A stretch of 64,000 nucleotides of DNA from Anaerocolumna aminovalerica (GCF_900115365.1 NZ_FOWD01000019.1:19424-83423); one strand, 5' to 3'. Positions 36,048 through 45,947 are shown, numbered from the stretch's first letter. Program-made: numbers and translations. The notes: a model not told the origin generated them from the sequence alone.

Positions 36048-36920
36048 ATGAGAGATTTTGTTATTACTGCAGATTCTAATTGCGATTTATTACCTGATTA
36101 CATAAAAGAAAAAAAGATTGGTATCATACCTCATTATTATGATTTGGAAGGTATTACTTATGGTGATGAAATCAACCTGACCCCAAAAGAATTCTATGAT
36201 AAGATGCGTGGAGGTCTAATGCCTACCACTATGGCAAGTAATCCGGCTGTAATAAGGGAAACATTTCAAAAATATGCGGATCAGGGTTTGGATGTATTAC
36301 ATATTAGCTTTTCTTCTGCTCTTAGCGGAGGCCACAGTAACGTTGTAACCGGTGCGAGAGAAATATCCGAAGAAAATCCCGGTGTAAAAATTGTAGTATT
36401 AGATTCTCTAAATGTATCCATGGGTGAGGGCATGGTGGTTATGAAGGCTGTTCAGTTAAAAGAACAGGGCAAGACCTTGGAAGAGATAGCAGAGTGGATT
36501 GAAGCTAACAAATTAAACTTTTGCGTCCAGTTTACTGTAAATGATTTATTCCATCTTCAAAGAGGAGGAAGAGTATCTAAGATGACTGCCATCGTGGGAA
36601 GTATTATTAATATAAAACCAATGTTAATTGTAAATAAAGAAGGAGCCTTAGTCTCTTCCGGTACTGCCAGAGGGCGTAAAAAATCCTTAACTACGATTGT
36701 AGACAATATGGAAAAACAAATGGGTAAATATAAAGAAGAAGACAATGTAATCTGTGTTGTTCATGGAGATGCTCTGGAGGATGCTCAGTACATAGTAAAA
36801 TTAATAAAAGAAAGACTACACACTGACAATGTGATAGTGAATACCGTAAGTCCAAGTATAGGAGCGCACTCCGGTCCAGGTGCAGTAGGAATATGTTTTA
36901 TGGGAGAAACCAGAGAATAG
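36048..36920 (+). CDS. DegV family protein (second of two)
   Basis: This 290-residue protein starts with TADSNCDLLPDY and has LHISFSSALSGGHSNVV and VNDLFHLQRGGRVSKM, matching DegV fatty-acid-binding proteins. It is clearly a paralogue, not a duplicate, of the 30819 gene: the two are diverged throughout. FakB paralogues often prefer different fatty acids, so the pair may divide saturated and unsaturated substrates; that is inference. The start has an AGAAGGAGAAG site. It is a single gene followed by a REP-like element. Confidence 0.88.
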   Translation: MRDFVITADSNCDLLPDYIKEKKIGIIPHYYDLEGITYGDEINLTPKEFYDKMRGGLMPTTMASNPAVIRETFQKYADQGLDVLHISFSSALSGGHSNVVTGAREISEENPGVKIVVLDSLNVSMGEGMVVMKAVQLKEQGKTLEEIAEWIEANKLNFCVQFTVNDLFHLQRGGRVSKMTAIVGSIINIKPMLIVNKEGALVSSGTARGRKKSLTTIVDNMEKQMGKYKEEDNVICVVHGDALEDAQYIVKLIKERLHTDNVIVNTVSPSIGAHSGPGAVGICFMGETRE

Positions 36921-37000
36921 TCCACTAAGAAAAAATTGTATAAACTAAAATATATTAAAATAGTATTTATAAATAAAGATGCTTTTATAAAACAAAAAAT

Positions 37001-37085
37001 TGTCATTCTGAGCATAAGTTCAACCAAGTTGAATTTAAAAGAATCTTTTGAATGTGGGAATAGGGATGTATGGCTCTGAATGACG
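37001..37085. repeat. REP-like element with TCATTCTGA inverted ends, copy 2
   Basis: TGTCATTCTGAGC (37001-37013) is partly inverted at 37072-37085 (GGCTCTGAATGACG). It contains AAGAATCTTTT. It is related to the element at 26932 in ends and length. Confidence 0.55.
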
Positions 37086-37205
37086 TTTTTTGGATATAAT
37101 TACATTGAACTTTTATCAAATTTAGTTTAATATAAAGATTTAGAATGATATTTATTTTAATGACTTATATTTTTGCAATAAAAAAAGGCCTAAGAGCCTT
37201 CTGTA

Positions 37206-37278
<73 letters not shown>

Positions 37279-37335
37279 AGAATATATCTGGTACAAATTT
37301 GCTTCTTAAAGATTTAAGAAGTAGATTCTTACTAA

Positions 37336-37434
37336 TATGATATAATAAAAACGTAATGAAGAAAATGCAAGCTTGCTTGTATTTTCTGAGTGGAGTGCCA
37401 AGATCATGAACGGTTTTTTCGTTCATGATATAAT
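37336..37434. repeat. GATATAAT-bounded hairpin repeat, copy A
   Basis: The element starts and ends with ATGATATAAT. It holds a GAAAAT...ATTTTC hairpin (37361-37386), a GAGTGGAGTGC stretch and the hairpin ATCATGAACG/CGTTCATGAT (37403-37429). It lies between the two tRNA genes. Copies B and C are at 57746-57905. Confidence 0.55.
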
Positions 37435-37444
37435 AAAATAAAGA

Positions 37445-37517
37445 TCGAGGTGACGGGATTCGAACCCACGGCCTCTGCGTCCCGAACGCAGCGCTCTACC
37501 ATCTGAGCCACACCTCG
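37445..37517 (-). tRNA. tRNA-Pro (anticodon CGG)
   Basis: The 73-nt cloverleaf has acceptor CGAGGTG/CACCTCG, C1-G72 and A73 as expected for Pro, anticodon loop TTCGGGA and T-loop TTCGAAT. Anticodon CGG reads CCG. CCA is not encoded. Confidence 0.95.
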
Positions 37518-37561
37518 AATTTAATGACAAAGAACTAATAACTATCAACCTTGCCAAAGAC

Positions 37562-37590
37562 ATTATGATACTTTTTAGAAAAAAAGTCAA
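37562..37590 (-). promoter_or_regulatory. Promoter of the tRNA-Pro/tRNA-Thr unit
   Basis: On the minus strand: TTGACT (37585-37590), 17 bases, CATAAT (37562-37567). Transcription would begin about 38 bases before tRNA-Pro. Confidence 0.75.
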
Positions 37591-37658
37591 GCAAAAATTA
37601 TTTGCTTTATAAGTCAAAAATTCTTATTGGAAAATATTATTCTTCTTGGTATATAATA

Positions 37659-37687
37659 TTGACTTTTCCATCTAAAGTTGCTATAAT
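37659..37687 (+). promoter_or_regulatory. Promoter of the lipoprotein/opp region
   Basis: TTGACT (37659-37664), 17 bases and TATAAT (37682-37687) with an extended TG give a near-consensus promoter. The leader of ~110 nt has a T-rich tract but no recognised riboswitch. Confidence 0.75.
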
Positions 37688-37805
37688 CAGTTGAATTAGT
37701 AAAATTTACATAAATAAATCTGCGAAGAAGCATTCTTATATTTGGGTATGGGGGTGGTTTCTCTTTTTTTACATTCGGAGATTTTGGATAATTTTGGGAG
37801 GACAT

Positions 37806-39020
37806 ATGTACAAGGTGAAAAAAGGAATTATGGTATTGGCGTTGGCCGCTTCAACATTACTGCTTGGCGGTTGTAGTGTGGGGACCAGTTCTCTGTTCGT
37901 ACATCCGGAAGAACAGGGTTATGAATATGTAGTTACATACGATACTTTAGGTGGTCACATCAATCAAGAAAAGAAGCGAGTCGTTTATTATGCAGACAAT
38001 TCTTTATTATTTGAGCCAAGCGGAACTTCTGGTATGCTGGTACAGCCCAAGAATGGTGATAAGTCATTAGTTGGATGGTATACCAAGTATACAACAGAAG
38101 AAACACAGAATGGAACGGTTTATAATTTTAATGAAGAAGATTTATGGGATTTTTCTACTGACCGGATTTCTGATGAAAGTGCCGTTGATAAGAATTTAAC
38201 TTTATATGCAAGATGGGCGGATAATCCGTCAATTAATTTCTTAGATGCAGCAAATCCTGATGAAAGTCCTTTGTTAAAATGGTCAATCAATGTTGGAAGT
38301 GAGTTAAAGCGTCCTACATCTACAGAACCTAAGAAAAATGGATTTACTCTAATTGATTATTATAAAGATCCGGAATGCACTGAAAAATATGAATTTAATC
38401 AAATAATTGAAGAAGAGGACATTGATTATTCAAATGGCGGAAAAGCTCAGATAAATATCTACTGTAAGTTTGTAGAAGGTGATCTAATCCGAGTTAAAAC
38501 TGTAAGTGATTTAAAGGCAATGGCAGATAATAAGGAAGGACATTACATATTAGCAAATGATATGGATTTATCCAAGGAAGTTTGGGTGCCAATTGAAGGT
38601 TTTAGCGGAGTATTTGACGGTAACGGATATGCCATTGAAAATCTTAATATTAATGTGAAGAATCGTGTTTCCGGAATTGCTGCTAAAAAGGCAGAAGAGG
38701 TATCTTACGGATTATTCTCTAAATTAGAAGGTGCTAAGATAATAAACTTAACAATGAAGGATGTTAATATTGTAATTGACAAATCCACCAATGTTAAGCT
38801 TTGTGTTGGAGCATTAGCAGGACGTACCAAGAGAACAACAATTGAGAATTGTACTTTTGACGGAATTGCAATCTCTTCAGATGGAGGATTAAATGTTGAT
38901 ATTGTTGCATCCGGTTTTGTAGCTGGTGATAATTCAACAACCACCATAAATTCTGTATTTAATAATATTAATGTTAATGTAACCACTACAGGAAACTTAG
39001 AGACTATAGAAGGAAAGTAA
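37806..39020 (+). CDS. Lipoprotein with InlB-B-type and GLUG-like repeats
   Basis: This 404-residue lipoprotein has a signal peptide with lipobox LLGGC (Cys near residue 22). The ATG at 37806 is preferred over an in-frame TTG at 37794 because GGGAGGA is 6 bases upstream. Residues ~40-215 contain two Listeria/Bacteroides InlB-B-like repeats (YDTLGGHI, LVGWYTKY, LTLYARW). Residues ~225-400 hold GLUG-like units (FSGVFDGNGYAIENLNI, YGLFSKLEGAKIINL). These are surface-exposed binding modules. It lies 132 bases before the peptide transporter binding protein and may share its promoter. Function is unknown; adhesion or substrate capture is possible. Confidence 0.78.
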   Translation: MYKVKKGIMVLALAASTLLLGGCSVGTSSLFVHPEEQGYEYVVTYDTLGGHINQEKKRVVYYADNSLLFEPSGTSGMLVQPKNGDKSLVGWYTKYTTEETQNGTVYNFNEEDLWDFSTDRISDESAVDKNLTLYARWADNPSINFLDAANPDESPLLKWSINVGSELKRPTSTEPKKNGFTLIDYYKDPECTEKYEFNQIIEEEDIDYSNGGKAQINIYCKFVEGDLIRVKTVSDLKAMADNKEGHYILANDMDLSKEVWVPIEGFSGVFDGNGYAIENLNINVKNRVSGIAAKKAEEVSYGLFSKLEGAKIINLTMKDVNIVIDKSTNVKLCVGALAGRTKRTTIENCTFDGIAISSDGGLNVDIVASGFVAGDNSTTTINSVFNNINVNVTTTGNLETIEGK

Positions 39021-39152
39021 TACATAACTGGAGTAGGTTAGTAATGGAAGCCGAAGTGCTTCATAACAAACATAAGAACCGATAATCGGTAAGAGCATTA
39101 GATAATTAAGTCGAAAGGCTATGATTATAATAATTAAAAATGGAGGTAATTT

Positions 39153-41615
39153 ATGAAAAAATCAAAGAAATTATTAGCGTTACTTCTTTGCATGACGATG
39201 ATTCTTTCTTTAGCGGCATGTGGGAAGAAAAAAGATCCTGAAGACACTAAGTCCACTGTAGCACCAACAGATACAGCTGGCGGGGAAAAAAGTGAAGTAA
39301 AACCGGATGTTCCGGAAGGCAGAAGAGATGCATCTACACCTCGTTCTGCTGCCAATGAGAATAATCCATTCGTTATTGGCGAATTAACACTTGACGGAAA
39401 ATTCTCACCATTCTTCGGTACAAGTGAACCAGATCGTATTGTTTACGAGAAAACGCAAGCTAAATTAATCACAAATAATGAGTTAGCTGAACCGGTGGCA
39501 GGTATAGACCAACCTACAATTGCATGGGATTTCGAGATGACTACAAGTGATGACCAGTCAAAGTCTACATATAAATTCTGGCTTAAGAACGGAATTACTT
39601 TTAGTGACGGTCATGTGGTAACGGCAGATGACGTACTATTTAATTTATATGTGTTTTTAGATCCAAAGTATGATGGCTCCACTACCTTATATTCTATGAA
39701 TATTGAAGGCTTAAAAGCTTACCAGACTCAGATTGCAGACGAAAGTTCAGCAGATGCTAAGCTTGCTGAGTTTGCAGAAGCAGCTGATAAGAAGGTTGAA
39801 GCGGCAATTGCTGGTAGTGGTGAAGCAGCTGTTGTTGATAAGCTATGGGAACTTGTTAAAGAAAGTGTGGCAGCTGATAGCGGTACATTAATAGCAAATA
39901 AATATGAACCTGGTGATTTTGGTTTAGATGGACCGGAAGATTTCTTAGATACTGCACAGTCATCTATTATTCTTTTCTATACTGCTAGTACTCTTGGTAA
40001 AGAGCTAATTGCTTATAAAAATGGTGCCTATGTTATTGATGAATCCACAGGTTTGACAGTGGATAAAATGAGTACTTACACCGAAGAAGATTACATTAAT
40101 GCTTCAATGAAGTGCATTAAAGAAGCAATGACTGTTCCAGAATATGATGAAGCGTTTGGTTTTACAACTGTAGATGATGCAAAGAAGTTCTATGCAGAAG
40201 AAGAAAAGGCAGCATATCTTGAGGCAAACAAAGGTACTGTTAAGAGCATCAGCGGTATCACTAAGGGGAAGGAAGTTTGCTCTGATGGTGTTGAACGTGA
40301 GACTGTTACTGTAGTATTAAATGGTGTTGACCCTAAGGCAATTTGGAACTTTACTTTCAATGTTGCTCCAATGCATTACTATGCAGGACAGGAAAGACAT
40401 GACAAAGCCAATGGCGTTGATAATTTTGGTGTTGATTTCTCCAGCAGAGAGTTTATGATGGAGATAAAGGAATTCAACGGTCTACCAATGGGAGCAGGAC
40501 CTTATAAGATTACAGATGTGAATAACTCTGAGAATCCGACTTCAGATAAATTTTATGAAAATGGTATCTGTTATCTTACAGCAAATGATAACTTTATGCT
40601 AGGTGCTCCGATGATTAAATATGTAAGAATAAAGACAATTAATAGCGGATCTGAACTGGACTCTGTGTTAACAGGTGAAGTTCATATTTCACAGCCTCAA
40701 GCTAGTTCAACCGTAATTAATCAGATTACATCAGATTCTTCTTATTCTCACTTAAATTATGTATTAGTAGATAATTTAGGCTATGGTTACATTGGCCTTA
40801 GTGCTGAGCTTATTCCGGACATTAATGTAAGACGCGCTCTTATGTCTGCTATGGATACAGGACTTACATTAGGCTCTTATCCAGGTGGTTTAGCTACGGT
40901 TATTCATAGACCGTTGAGTCAGGTATCATGGGCTTATCCGGAAGGCAGTACAGCAATGTATCCATTTGATGAAACTGGTGCAGCTTCTAAAGATTTCTTC
41001 TTAAAGGCTGGTTATACAGAAACAGCAGATGGTAAATTATTAACACCTGAGGGCAGTAAGCCATCCTTTAAGTTTACACTTCCATCTGATGCTGATAAAC
41101 ACCCTGCTGGTCAGGTATTCTTAAAAGCACAGGAAGTATTGGAAAAAATTGGAGTGGAAGTTATTATTGATATTGATCAAAATGTTTTAAGTAAATTAGA
41201 ACAAAGTGTAATATCTGTTTGGGCAGCAGCTTGGATAGCTACCATAGATCCTGATATGTTCCAGACATGGCATTCTGATCCTGCCAAAAACCAAGCCGGT
41301 TCTCCAAAGGCTACAGGACTTTATTATAAGTTTGAAAATGGAACTGAAGAAGAAAAAGCAATTCTAGTTCGCTTAAATGAATTAATCGAACAGGGCCGTA
41401 CTACCCTTAACGTAGATGAGAGAAAACCAATTTATTCAGAAGCGCTTGATAAGGCTATGGAAATGGCAGTAGAATTACCAACCTATCAAAGAAAGAACAT
41501 GTATGTTTACAACAAGAGTGTTGTTGATCCAGGCAGCATAACTCCAGCAGAAAAAACTACACCTTATATGGGACCAATCGATTTTATCTGGGATGTTAGC
41601 TTACTTGATAAATAA
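39153..41615 (+). CDS. ABC transporter substrate-binding protein, family 5 (oligopeptide)
   Basis: This 820-residue lipoprotein (lipobox LSLAAC) is the solute-binding component of an Opp/Dpp importer. The SBP_bac_5 core is seen at FKFWLKNGITFSDG-like and DVLFNLYVFLDP stretches, INVRRALMSAMDTG and the C-terminal half. It is much longer than the usual 520-600 residues, because an Ala/Glu-rich, mostly helical insert occupies about residues 185-370. Its ATG has a GGAGG site. The permease and ATPase genes follow in order, behind a GC-rich hairpin that may give the binding protein higher expression than the rest. It captures peptides outside the membrane. Confidence 0.9.
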   Translation: MKKSKKLLALLLCMTMILSLAACGKKKDPEDTKSTVAPTDTAGGEKSEVKPDVPEGRRDASTPRSAANENNPFVIGELTLDGKFSPFFGTSEPDRIVYEKTQAKLITNNELAEPVAGIDQPTIAWDFEMTTSDDQSKSTYKFWLKNGITFSDGHVVTADDVLFNLYVFLDPKYDGSTTLYSMNIEGLKAYQTQIADESSADAKLAEFAEAADKKVEAAIAGSGEAAVVDKLWELVKESVAADSGTLIANKYEPGDFGLDGPEDFLDTAQSSIILFYTASTLGKELIAYKNGAYVIDESTGLTVDKMSTYTEEDYINASMKCIKEAMTVPEYDEAFGFTTVDDAKKFYAEEEKAAYLEANKGTVKSISGITKGKEVCSDGVERETVTVVLNGVDPKAIWNFTFNVAPMHYYAGQERHDKANGVDNFGVDFSSREFMMEIKEFNGLPMGAGPYKITDVNNSENPTSDKFYENGICYLTANDNFMLGAPMIKYVRIKTINSGSELDSVLTGEVHISQPQASSTVINQITSDSSYSHLNYVLVDNLGYGYIGLSAELIPDINVRRALMSAMDTGLTLGSYPGGLATVIHRPLSQVSWAYPEGSTAMYPFDETGAASKDFFLKAGYTETADGKLLTPEGSKPSFKFTLPSDADKHPAGQVFLKAQEVLEKIGVEVIIDIDQNVLSKLEQSVISVWAAAWIATIDPDMFQTWHSDPAKNQAGSPKATGLYYKFENGTEEEKAILVRLNELIEQGRTTLNVDERKPIYSEALDKAMEMAVELPTYQRKNMYVYNKSVVDPGSITPAEKTTPYMGPIDFIWDVSLLDK

Positions 41616-41654
41616 TTTATAAGATTTTTACAAAAGTATAATTTAAAAAATGAT

Positions 41655-41685
41655 GAAAGGGGGGCTTAGGCTTTCGCCCCCCTTC
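41655..41685 (+). terminator. Intercistronic GC-rich hairpin in the opp operon
   Basis: GGGGGGC (41659-41665) pairs with GCCCCCC (41676-41682). No U-tract follows, so partial termination or 3'-end protection of the binding-protein mRNA is more likely than full termination. Confidence 0.6.
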
Positions 41686-41705
41686 ATATATCGTGGGGTA
41701 AAGAC

Positions 41706-42695
41706 ATGTTCAAATATATATGTAAAAGACTTGCAATATCAATAGTCATTCTGTTAGGAGTATCGATTATTATTTACTTTATTATCCGAATGATGCCTGC
41801 TGACTATATTGATCAGCATACGTCTGCGCAAGTTGCTCAAGGTCAGTTGACAAAAGAAGACGTTAAAAGAATGAAAGAATTGTATGGAATTGGAGACAGT
41901 TCCTTTGGCGGAATTATGAAAAGCTACGGACAATGGCTTTCAAAAGCAGTTCGTGGTGATTTTGGCGTGTCCTTTGTATACGGACGCCCGGTTCAAGAAG
42001 TAATTCAAAAGTATATGTGGATTTCATTTGCGATTTCCTTAGTAGCTTTGATTTTAAACATACTGATATCTATACCGCTTGGTATCGTCGCAGCGACGAA
42101 ACAGTACGGAGCGGTTGACTATACCGTTACAGTATTAGCTATGACTGGTATCTCGTTGCCTTCGTTTTTCTTCGGAGCCTTACTGTTGCGGTTATTTTCA
42201 ATTCAGCTTGGGTGGTTCCCATTACAGGGACTTTCTGATGCAACAAAGATCTTAACAGGTCCTGAACAAGTTCTTGATATCATTCATCATATGGTACTAC
42301 CTATGGTAACCCTTGTAGTTTTATCCATTGGTAGTTTGATGAGATACACAAGAACTAATATGTTAGAAGTATTAAATTCTGATTACATCCGTACCGCAAG
42401 GGCAAAAGGGTTGTCCGAGAAGGTAGTTATTTATAAACATGCATTTCGTAATACTTTAATTCCTATAGTAACTATGCTTGGTGGAAGTATACCGGGCTTA
42501 TTTGGTGGAGCTATGATTACGGAGACTGTGTTTGCAATTCCCGGTATTGGTTCCACATCTTATAAGGCCATACTACAGGGGGATATCCCATTTGTTATGG
42601 GATATATGATGTTTCTAGCTGTGCTGACAGTATTAGGTACCATTCTTGCGGATGTATCATACGCGATTGTGGATCCTCGTGTAAAACTGCAATAG
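41706..42695 (+). CDS. Peptide ABC transporter permease (OppB/DppB)
   Basis: This 329-residue permease has an N-terminal helix, a periplasmic-side loop with MPADYIDQHTS, and about five more helices. The EAA loop YIRTARAKGLSEKVVIYKH and the family ending PRVKL are present. It forms the membrane channel with the OppC protein encoded 12 bases downstream. The gene order SBP-B-C-D-F is that of a complete peptide importer. The GTGGGG stretch upstream gives a weak ribosome-binding site. Peptide size preference cannot be read from the sequence. Confidence 0.93.
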   Translation: MFKYICKRLAISIVILLGVSIIIYFIIRMMPADYIDQHTSAQVAQGQLTKEDVKRMKELYGIGDSSFGGIMKSYGQWLSKAVRGDFGVSFVYGRPVQEVIQKYMWISFAISLVALILNILISIPLGIVAATKQYGAVDYTVTVLAMTGISLPSFFFGALLLRLFSIQLGWFPLQGLSDATKILTGPEQVLDIIHHMVLPMVTLVVLSIGSLMRYTRTNMLEVLNSDYIRTARAKGLSEKVVIYKHAFRNTLIPIVTMLGGSIPGLFGGAMITETVFAIPGIGSTSYKAILQGDIPFVMGYMMFLAVLTVLGTILADVSYAIVDPRVKLQ

Positions 42696-42707
42696 GGAGG
42701 TCTGAAG

Positions 42708-43757
42708 ATGAGTAAAGAGAATAATACCAATGTTCAGGCTGCGGAGTTAGAACATGAGAGCCTGAGCGATAGTGTTCGTGCATTGTCGCCGACGCGTTTG
42801 GTGGTGAAGCGTTTTTTTAGAAGCCGTTTGTCTATGGTTGGCTTAATTATTATTATATTTTTATTTTTATTTAGTTATGTTGGTCCGTTGCTTATTCCAT
42901 ATAGGGAAACACAGGTTTTTACCATTCCTACAGAAGTAAATGTATCTACTTCAGAAGTATTTGTAGGAGCAGATGGTGAAAAATATCAATATTATGATGT
43001 ATCTACAGGTGTTGATAATTATAAGGCGGCGCCATCTAAGGAGCATTGGCTTGGAACAGATACCAATGGAATGGACGTATTTGTTCGTCTGATGTATGGC
43101 GGAAGAATTTCCTTAACCATTAGTTTTTTGGTTGTATTTCTAGAATCTATACTAGGTGTTATATTTGGTGGAATGTCCGGTTACTTTGGCGGAAAAATAG
43201 ATATGCTGATCATGCGAATAGTAGATATCTTAAATTGTATTCCCACCTTGCCGGTTTTAATTGTATTGTCCTCTGTGTTAGCGGCTTTGCCTGTGAGTAT
43301 CATGCCGGTAAACAATCGTATTTACTTCCTTATGGGATTTTTAACTTTGATTGGTTGGGCTGGAACCGCTCGTATGGTTAGAGGGCAGATTTTATCTTTA
43401 CGTGAGCAAGAGTATATGGTTGCAGCAGAAGCAACTGGTATTTCTGCAAAAGCAAAGATATTCAGACACTTAATTCCCAATGTTATGCCTCAGCTAATAG
43501 TACAAATGACATTAAGTCTTGGTAACATTATCTTATATGAAGCAACTTTATCCTATCTGGGTCTTGGTGTACAGATACCAAGGGCAGCCTGGGGTACTAT
43601 GATTTCCCTTGCGGATCCTTCCAAAGGACAAAGTATCTTACAGTACTATCCAAACCTGTGGATTCCACCGGGTATCTTGATTGTACTTGCGGTATTGGCA
43701 TTTAACTTTGTAGGCGATGGTTTGCGTGATGCAATCGATCCAAAAATGAAGAGATAG
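42708..43757 (+). CDS. Peptide ABC transporter permease (OppC/DppC)
   Basis: This 349-residue permease has the OppC_N domain (first helix ~35-60), followed by a longer than usual extracytoplasmic loop (~60-110), then HWLGTDTNGMDVFVRLMYGGR, five helices and the EAA loop MVAAEATGISAKAKIFRHL. The end GDGLRDAIDPKMKR is typical. It pairs with OppB. A GGGAGG site lies 6 bases upstream. The short gaps to both neighbours show one operon. Confidence 0.93.
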   Translation: MSKENNTNVQAAELEHESLSDSVRALSPTRLVVKRFFRSRLSMVGLIIIIFLFLFSYVGPLLIPYRETQVFTIPTEVNVSTSEVFVGADGEKYQYYDVSTGVDNYKAAPSKEHWLGTDTNGMDVFVRLMYGGRISLTISFLVVFLESILGVIFGGMSGYFGGKIDMLIMRIVDILNCIPTLPVLIVLSSVLAALPVSIMPVNNRIYFLMGFLTLIGWAGTARMVRGQILSLREQEYMVAAEATGISAKAKIFRHLIPNVMPQLIVQMTLSLGNIILYEATLSYLGLGVQIPRAAWGTMISLADPSKGQSILQYYPNLWIPPGILIVLAVLAFNFVGDGLRDAIDPKMKR

Positions 43758-43770
43758 GGAGGATAATGCT

Positions 43771-44946
43771 ATGGCGAAAGCAAAAAAAGATAACGGGCAT
43801 TATATATCCCGTCAAGAAGAAAAAGCAATTGCAAAATATAATCGTAAAATGACAAAGGAATTAGAAGCAAAGAAACACAGAAAGAATGTAAGTGAAGATA
43901 CTTACTTAACTACAATGAAAGATCCTAAGAACATAGTTGAGTTTGATGATTTACATACATATTTCTTTACAGATGCCGGAACTGTAAAATCAGTGGATGG
44001 CGTAACCTTCAGTGTTCCTGCCAACAGTACGGTAGGTGTTGTTGGTGAGTCCGGGTGTGGAAAAAGTGTAACAAGTCTATCTTTAATGCAGCTGGTACAA
44101 GCACCTCAAGGACAAATTGTAAAAGGTTCTATTCGTTATAATGACGGAGAAAAATGCTATGATATAGCAAAGATGCCAAGTGAGGCCATGAGACAAATAC
44201 GTGGCAAGGATATTGCAATGATATTCCAGGAACCTATGACAAGTTTAAACCCGGTGTTTACAATTGGTTACCAATTAGATGAGGTTACTTTACTTCACAA
44301 TCCGGGTGCTACAAAAGAAGAAGCAAAAAAGAAATCAATAGAAATGCTGACTCAGGTAGGAATTGCCCGGCCTGAAGGAGTTTATGATAATTATCCCCAT
44401 GAATTATCCGGTGGTATGAGACAGCGTGTCATGATTGCTATGGCTCTTGTTTGTAATCCGAAGCTAATTATTGCAGATGAACCAACAACAGCACTTGATG
44501 TTACCATTCAAGCGCAGATACTAGACTTGCTCCGTTCAGTGCGGGAAAAAATAAAGGGCAGCATTATGTTAATTACCCATGATCTTGGTGTAGTAGCGGA
44601 GATGGCTGATTTTGTTGTTGTAATGTATGCCGGAAGAATTATTGAGATGGGTACTGCAAAGGAAATTTTTCTAACACCTAAGCATCCATATACTGTTGGT
44701 CTTATGAAGAGTAAACCGGTAGTAAGTAAAAAGGTGGACCGCTTGTACAGTATTCCCGGGCAGGTGCCAAATCCTATCAATATGCCCCAGACCTGTTATT
44801 TTAAAGATCGCTGCGACCGTTGTCACACTGCATGTGAAGGACCATATCCAAGTGTAAGAAAGTTTAGTGATACACATCAGGTGTCCTGCTATTTGTATGA
44901 TGACACTAATACAAAGGATAATGACAGTATGGAGGTGGCAAAGTGA
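43771..44946 (+). CDS. Peptide ABC transporter ATP-binding protein (OppD/DppD)
   Basis: This 391-residue ATPase has a charged, Lys-rich N-terminal extension of ~50 residues that is not part of the usual domain. Then come Walker [11 protein letters not shown]-loop [11 protein letters not shown], signature [14 protein letters not shown] and Walker [13 protein letters not shown]. The C-terminal oligopeptide domain has a Cys cluster ([14 protein letters not shown]). It overlaps oppF by 4 bases. With OppF it drives peptide uptake. Confidence 0.93.
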   Translation: MAKAKKDNGHYISRQEEKAIAKYNRKMTKELEAKKHRKNVSEDTYLTTMKDPKNIVEFDDLHTYFFTDAGTVKSVDGVTFSVPANSTVGVVGESGCGKSVTSLSLMQLVQAPQGQIVKGSIRYNDGEKCYDIAKMPSEAMRQIRGKDIAMIFQEPMTSLNPVFTIGYQLDEVTLLHNPGATKEEAKKKSIEMLTQVGIARPEGVYDNYPHELSGGMRQRVMIAMALVCNPKLIIADEPTTALDVTIQAQILDLLRSVREKIKGSIMLITHDLGVVAEMADFVVVMYAGRIIEMGTAKEIFLTPKHPYTVGLMKSKPVVSKKVDRLYSIPGQVPNPINMPQTCYFKDRCDRCHTACEGPYPSVRKFSDTHQVSCYLYDDTNTKDNDSMEVAK

Positions 44947-45911
44947 GTGAGACATGTTTATCAGTTCAAAACCTTAAGAAATATTTTACCATCGGAACAG
45001 ATTTCTTAGGTCGTCCAACTCAATATTTAAAAGCAGTTGATGATGTATCCTTTGATATTCCGCAGGGAACTACCATGGGATTGGTTGGAGAATCCGGTTG
45101 TGGTAAAACAACCATCGGTAGAACTATTCTACGTTTACATGATCTGACAGATGGAAAAGTAATTTTTAATGGACAGGATTTATCTAAATTGTCAAGAAGA
45201 AAGTTAAGAAATCTAAGACCACAGATTCAAATCATATTCCAGGATCCTTATTCCTCCTTAAGCCCAAGACTTACAGTAGGGGCAATTATAGGAGAAGCAG
45301 TAAGTGCACATAAAATAGTTCCAAAGAGTGAATTAAAAGAGTATGTTTTACAGGTCATGAAGGATTGTGGATTGCAAACACATTATTACGAGCGTTATCC
45401 TCATGAGTTCTCCGGTGGTCAAAGACAAAGAATTTGTATTGCAAGGGCAATTGCACTTCGTCCCAGATTTATTGTATGTGATGAACCGGTTTCTGCACTT
45501 GATGTTTCCATTCAGGCACAGATTATTAACCTGTTAAAAGACCTTCAGGATAAATACGGTTATACTTATTTATTTATTTCACATGACTTATCTGTTGTTG
45601 AACATATTTCAGATACGGTTGGTGTAATGTATCTTGGTAATATGGTAGAGTACGGTTCAAAGGAGGATATCTTTAGTAATCCCCTTCACCCGTATACTAA
45701 GGCATTATTCAGTGCCGTACCTATGCCGGATCCAACGGTTAAGATGCAGCGAATCATCCTTCAGGGAGATTTACCATCTCCGGCTAATCCACCTAAGGGA
45801 TGTAAATTCTGTACCCGTTGTCCGGAGTGTATGGAGATTTGTAAGACAGACGCTCCGGAATTTAAAGAAATGACACCAGGACATAAAGTGGCCTGTCATT
45901 TATATAAATAA
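44943..45911 (+). CDS. Peptide ABC transporter ATP-binding protein (OppF/DppF)
   Basis: This 322-residue ATPase has Walker A GESGCGKTT, IFQDPYSSLSPR, signature FSGGQRQRICIARA, Walker B IVCDEPVSALD and the C-terminal oligopeptide domain with the Cys cluster CKFCTRCPECMEIC. It begins at the ATG-type overlap GTGAGTG with the end of oppD (4 bases), so translation is coupled. It is the last gene of the operon; a strong terminator follows at 45948. It forms the second ATPase of the importer. Confidence 0.93.
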   Translation: MSETCLSVQNLKKYFTIGTDFLGRPTQYLKAVDDVSFDIPQGTTMGLVGESGCGKTTIGRTILRLHDLTDGKVIFNGQDLSKLSRRKLRNLRPQIQIIFQDPYSSLSPRLTVGAIIGEAVSAHKIVPKSELKEYVLQVMKDCGLQTHYYERYPHEFSGGQRQRICIARAIALRPRFIVCDEPVSALDVSIQAQIINLLKDLQDKYGYTYLFISHDLSVVEHISDTVGVMYLGNMVEYGSKEDIFSNPLHPYTKALFSAVPMPDPTVKMQRIILQGDLPSPANPPKGCKFCTRCPECMEICKTDAPEFKEMTPGHKVACHLYK

Positions 45912-45947
45912 TGAAGAATTATAATCTAATATTTATATTCTATATTG

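Noticed and set aside
37403..37440. Possible micro-peptide ATG-AAC-GGT ending in a DIIK-like stretch in repeat copy A, with a similar frame in copy B
   Set aside because: The shared residues follow from the shared hairpin and GATATAAT sequence; copy B lacks the ATG.
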